From Dermatemys mawii (taxonomy: Eukaryota > Chordata > Testudines > Dermatemydidae), in assembly GCA_007922305.1 (NCBI GenBank), contig ML677387.1, positions 1,156,227 through 1,220,226 of the forward strand: a DNA stretch of 64,000 nucleotides, written 5' to 3'. The first letter of the stretch is position 1. Every line of letters starts with the position of its first letter. A program made the position numbers and the translations under genes. The notes beneath the pieces were generated by a model. The model searched no databases. It worked only from the letters and a program-made list of their open reading frames with translations, and had not been told where the DNA came from. Below, one piece after another: positions 59,716 through 64,000 of the stretch.

Positions 59716-60497
59716 CAGGGGTGGGCAAACTACGGCCTGCAAGACCATCCTGCCCAGCCCCTGAGCTCCCAGCCAGGGAGGCTGCCCCTGGCCTCTCCCC
59801 TGTTGTCTCTCCTCACCTGGAGCCATGCCACCACGTGAGCAGCGCTCTGGGGGGTGGGACTGGACACATCTGTAAGAGTAGGGGCAATGTGTCTGGCCCC
59901 AGCCGGGCTGCCAGACATGCTGCTCCGAGCAGCATGGTAAGGGATCCGGGGCTGGGCGGGGGGTTGGATAAGGGGCAGGGAGTCCTGGGGGGCAGTCAGG
60001 GGACAGGAAGCAGAGCAGGGTTGGATGGGGCAGAGGTTCTGAAAGGGCAGTCAGGGGACAGGGAGGGAGGGAGTTGGATAAGGGGCAGGGAGTCCCGGGG
60101 GGCAGTCAGGGGGCAGGGGTGTGGATAGGGGGCTGGGCAGTCAGGGAATGGGGAGGGTTGGGTACAGGGTGGAGTCCAGGGGGCAGTTAGGGTTGGGGGG
60201 CCTCGGGAGGGGGTGGTCAGGGGACAAGGAGCAGGGGGGCTTAAATAGGGGGTGGGGTCCTGGGAGTGGTAATTAGGGGCGCAGGGTCTCTGGAGCGGGT
60301 GGTCAGGGGACAAGGAGAAAGAGGGACCTTGGATGGGTTGATGGTTCTGAGGGGGGCAGTTAGGGGGTGGGAAGTGGGAGGGGGTCAGATAAGGGGCAGA
60401 GCCAGGCACCCGGGAGGCACAACCTTCCCTACCCGGCACTCCATACAATTTTGCAACCCTGATGTGGCCCTTAGGCCAAAAAGTTTGCCCACCCCTG
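59716..60497. mobile_element. Non-autonomous hAT element with internal G-rich minisatellite
   Basis: The 16-bp inverted ends CAGGGGTGGGCAAACT (minus strand at the right end reads the same) are flanked by TCTTAGAT (59708-59715) and CCTTAGGT (60498-60505), a degraded 8-bp duplication. The middle (about 59940-60400) is built from repeated GGGGGCAGTCAGGGGACA-like units. Confidence 0.85.
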
Positions 60498-62279
60498 CCT
60501 TAGGTGGTCCAGTATGACACAGCTAGGGGTCTGTCTGGGGCACAGTGCAGGAGATAACACCGCAAGGGACCACAGAGTTTAGTGTTTTGGAAGAGTCATA
60601 TGCTGTGCAATTGGTTACAATAAATGTGTATTCTGCTGGCAGCAGACAGAGAGAGCCTCTGCACTTGGTATCCTTGAAAATCATGGGAGCCAAGATACAT
60701 TTAAACTGGATCTACTCCAAGGAAACAGCATCACTGTCCACATGGATCTACCTTTCTAACTATTTGTACTAGGCTTGTGACCTTGCTACCTGGATCTACA
60801 GCATAGTCAATGTTTTTTTTACAGACAACAGAGACAATCTCCCTCTCTCAGGAGTTTAAATTTGAGATGACCTGGGGCTATTTTAGCTCCACTGCTGTCT
60901 TGGGCCACCAAATTATATCCACTCTTTCACAAAGAGTCAACAGTTCCCAAGACACCACCAAGTACACAGTTATTAAAACATCCCACGCTATGATGGATGA
61001 TACCTTCTGTGACGTTACCACATCTGCAAACTGCACTTCCTTTTACCTATGCTCACTAAAGAGAGCTCACAAAATACTCCCCCTTAACTCATAGAATGCT
61101 GACAGTTTCCAGAGGAAAGGCAGGTGAATGGGAGAACAGATGTGAATATTGTGTGGAATAGGTTCAGCATTACAACTCACATTAATTCCAAACATTTGTT
61201 TTTATTAAACAATTAACGGGCTCAAGGAAGGCCTGACAGTACTGATGTTAAGCTATGAGATTGCGGCTTCATTCTGGTCATAAAAGAATGGACAGAGGCA
61301 ACTTGATCTACTGAAACTAACCAGGAGACTGGGATTCTGGACCCAAGATCTAATCCTGCCTTTCCCACTGACCATATGTTAGTCACTTAGGCCCAAAATT
61401 TTGGGTGCCAATCATCGGAGACACCCAAAAGTCAGTGGACACCATTGAAAATGTGGGCCTTAACCTCCATGCTTCAGTTTTCCCACCTGTAAATACTGTG
61501 TGTTGGGAAAGTGAGAGTGCCACAGAAACATAACAAATTGTTATTAATTGTGAATCATTAAACTGCAGAGGCCTTTCGCTGTGGATCCAGGCTATGGACC
61601 CTGGGGTGGCTAAGAAAAGGTTCTTGCAATATTCCAAGACTGATAAACCAACCCCATCATGATTCTTCCCTTTTGGGACAGCACCCCGCTGGAATGCTGA
61701 CAGCTTCCTACCTATACAAGATAGCAACTTCATGGAAGGAGACCGAGACACATACTTCCTGTAACTCTCATTAGTGCTAATGGAAGTCAGGCACTTGAAA
61801 TCCTTTCTAGGGCCGGACCCAAAGTCCTCCGAAGTCAAGGAAAGACTAATTCATCCCAATGAGTTGTCACTCAGACCCAAGGCAGGAATACAGCATGCAG
61901 AATAAGGATCAGAATAGATCTTATTGTTGAATTAAAACCTTCACAAGGATCTTACATGGTCTTCTCTGACCACCCATGAACATAGGTTTTAAGATGCTAA
62001 ACCAACCCACCAGCCCGGTCTTGAATTCCTGTACATGCCCAGGCAGAGCTCCCCACTAAAACTCCCGCAGCCTGGGAGCCCTTTGCAAGCTCCCTGAAAG
62101 ATGCCTGGGCAGAAAAAGCCCTTTGGGGTCTCCAACGAGCCACGTGCACAGCGACCAACTCCTCTGGGATCAGCTCAAATTGCAGCGAGTCTGGAGGGGA
62201 AGGACCTTGTCTGTGAGCAGATGCACCTGGCTGAGGGCGCTCCCAGGGGGAGCCCTTGGCACGCGTAGTTATTCCAGCC
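60498..62279 (-). other. Distal part of PLEKHA2 intron 1 and CpG island shore
   Basis: Nothing recognised with confidence. A GGCCCAAAATTTTGGG-type fold-back fragment is seen near 61388. Confidence 0.5.
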
Positions 62280-63090
62280 CGAGGCTGCTAAATAAAAACA
62301 CCGGGGGGGAACCCAGGCCGCACCGCGATGCCCCGCTGCCTGGGGCGCGGACAAGCACCTCCGGGGACAGGCTCCGGACAGGCAGCGCCGCGCACCCAGG
62401 GATGTTCTGTCCCCAAGTGCTGCAGGCCGGCGCGGCGCTCCGACTCCCCAGCACCCAGACCTCGCCCCTCGGGGCGCTCGGCCCATTGCACCTCCCTTCC
62501 CAGGGTGCCCCCAAAATTCACCCCGGCTCAGGGCGCTCCCAGGCGGCGCGTCGCCTCCACCCACCCCCCGGCTCGGGCACCCGCCCCGGGTTACGCTCCT
62601 GCGCCCCTCCCGGGGCGCCCCCCGCCTAGGCTCCGCTCCCCACTCACCCAGCGGCGTCTGCGGGCGGCGCCCCCGGGGCATGGCCAGCCGGGGGCTGCGG
62701 GCTCACATCGGGAGCGGGGTGCGGGCGGCTCCGGCGGCGCCGCCTTTTTTCCGGGTTATTTTACGCTTCGCGTTCGCAGCAGAGCCAGCCCCGGATGTGA
62801 GGGCCGGGGCAGGGACCGGCTGGGTGCGCGCAGGGTGCAGCGGGGACCGGCGGGTGGGGCCGCAGACCCGCCCCCGCTCCGGGGGGGCAGACCCAGCCGA
62901 GCCCTCTGCCTGCAGCAGCGCGCCCCCCCCCCCGGGGGGGTCACAAATAACTTCTCCCCTGGGGCGGAAAATGAAGATTTGCACCAAGTTTTTCCCCATG
63001 CTTGTCCCGCGCCTTGTGGCGCAGGCTGTGGGATCGTCCTGCACGTTCCAGTCCGCACCCGGACAGTCCCCAGGGTCAGTGACTTTTGGA
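62280..63090 (-). promoter_or_regulatory. PLEKHA2: CpG-island promoter and non-coding first exon of PLEKHA2
   Basis: Dense CpG, several GGGCGG boxes. On minus a strong donor CTGG/GTGAGTG ends a candidate exon at 62648, whose upstream limit is not resolved. Joined to the acceptor at 53908 it would supply the 5' UTR. The ATG at 62679-62681 lies within this exon. Confidence 0.65.
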
Positions 63091-64000
63091 GGTGCCCCAA
63101 AGTGTCAATGAAGGTGGCTCCGCGAAGGAAGGCCAGGCTGTTGAAAGAAAAATCTCGGGGCTGCTAACCCCGTGTGTTGTCTGCTGCGGGTGGTGGCCTG
63201 TTTTCAAAAACGCTTTTCACCAATTCTCACAGCTTCACTCCATCCAGGCTGGGTGTTGCTCATGTCATGAAAGATGATGTTGTGATGCATAAACAGAAGG
63301 GGGCAGATTTAAAAGTTGCTATGGGAATCTCAGCTCATCAGCTTCCTGGTTAAAATCTGGACCTTAATGATGCAGTTACATTGTGACACATAATTCAGGC
63401 CCAAGTCCTTAGAAAACATTAAGGCACATGAGTGGTCCCATCCTGTGAATGCACATAAAGTTAATCAAGGGCTTACACCTTGCAGCATCGTGGTCTAAAG
63501 CTGTACCTGACTTTCCTTTAAAATCCACTGATATGCATATAAACTACAGAATTCCTAGGTTGCATCTGCAGATGAAAATAATTCTACAACTAATCAGTGA
63601 GTCAGACAAGGGGTTCTTGAATCAGGACCCTCCCAAAATTACTGTGGCCCTCTGCTTGACAGGAAAAAAAAACTTAACCCCCCAAACCTGTCTGGTATAT
63701 TACATTAGCAAACTGCCTATGAGGTGATGGCCAGTATTTCCTAGTGTGGAGTTGAGGACCATAAAGTTTTTCTTGGTGACAAAATGCAGCTAACAGCCCA
63801 AACTGACTGGGATTATGTACAAGAATGCTCCACGTTGTGGTTCATGAAAATGGGGCTGGAAGAGTGAACAATCTCAAGATAACTGGTTGGGTAGCAGTGA
63901 AAAGCCTAATCAGTGATCCACACAATCAAACATCACTTTTAATACAACCCTGTACTGTCATTCATGTACTTAATAAAAATGTTGCAAAAATGCAGTTTAG
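63091..64000. other. Upstream of PLEKHA2
   Basis: A/T-rich sequence to the window edge; no gene recognised. Confidence 0.5.

Larger units (their letters stand above)
53909..62647 (-). other. PLEKHA2 intron 1
   Basis: 8.7 kb. Compound microsatellite at 55071-55119, fold-back MITE remnant at about 55700-55955, CR1 at about 57555-57825, a MITE with a nested Penelope-type repeat at about 59170-59707 and a hAT element at 59716-60497. 60500-62200 is unassigned. Confidence 0.7.

Noticed and set aside
59940..60400. CRISPR-like array of G-rich units
   Set aside because: Units are degenerate and contiguous with no unique spacers, in a vertebrate intron.
59688..60448. Gly/Pro-rich open frames on both strands at 59.7-60.4 kb
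   Set aside because: Produced by the minisatellite units inside the hAT element.
62328..63167. 279-residue plus-strand frame in the PLEKHA2 CpG island
   Set aside because: Arg/Pro/Gly-rich with no domain; opposite frames are equally long, typical of GC-rich DNA.

Overview
This window is nuclear DNA of a non-mammalian amniote, most likely a turtle or tortoise. The evidence is split vertebrate genes with GT-AG introns, two CpG-island promoters, many CR1 LINE tails, a Penelope-like element, hAT, Harbinger and fold-back MITE repeats of types I recall as common in turtle genomes, and MIR-like SINEs. The species assignment is inference from repeat content.

Two protein-coding genes lie on the minus strand in the same order as human 8p11 (PLEKHA2, then HTRA4). 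PLEKHA2 (TAPP2, a PI(3,4)P2-binding tandem-PH adaptor) fills most of the window. Its first, non-coding exon is in a CpG island near 62.3-63.1 kb. Eleven coding exons run from 53.9 kb down to 16.8 kb, and every junction could be placed on GT-AG boundaries; together they give an open 429-residue protein. HTRA4 (secreted IGFBP/Kazal/trypsin-like protease) starts in a second CpG island near 6.4 kb. Its first four coding exons are present, with the catalytic His and Asp. The exon with the catalytic Ser, and the PDZ exons, lie beyond the left edge.

The 10 kb between the two genes holds a structurally complete PIF/Harbinger DNA transposon (7750-11979). It has terminal inverted repeats, a TAA target duplication and two convergent genes: a Myb/SANT-like DNA-binding protein on the plus strand and a DDE nuclease on the minus strand. 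The nuclease frame is open, but the residue expected to be the second catalytic Asp reads Asn, and the Myb-like gene carries a frameshift, a nonsense codon and an internal duplication. The copy therefore looks recent but dead.

The introns hold most of the other structure. There are three hAT-type elements with 8-bp target duplications, a 103-bp MITE just downstream of the PLEKHA2 stop codon, and several fold-back MITEs, two of them carrying nested insertions. A Penelope-like fragment keeps an open GIY-YIG domain and a hammerhead-ribozyme-like core in its tail. CR1 fragments and MIR-type SINEs make up much of the rest. I found no tRNA, rRNA, CRISPR or bacterial-type features, and no wholly unknown gene system. 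The best leads are the Harbinger copy, the ribozyme-like repeat, and the PLEKHA2 mRNA-end features (upstream ORFs, and a poly(A) hexamer on the stop codon).
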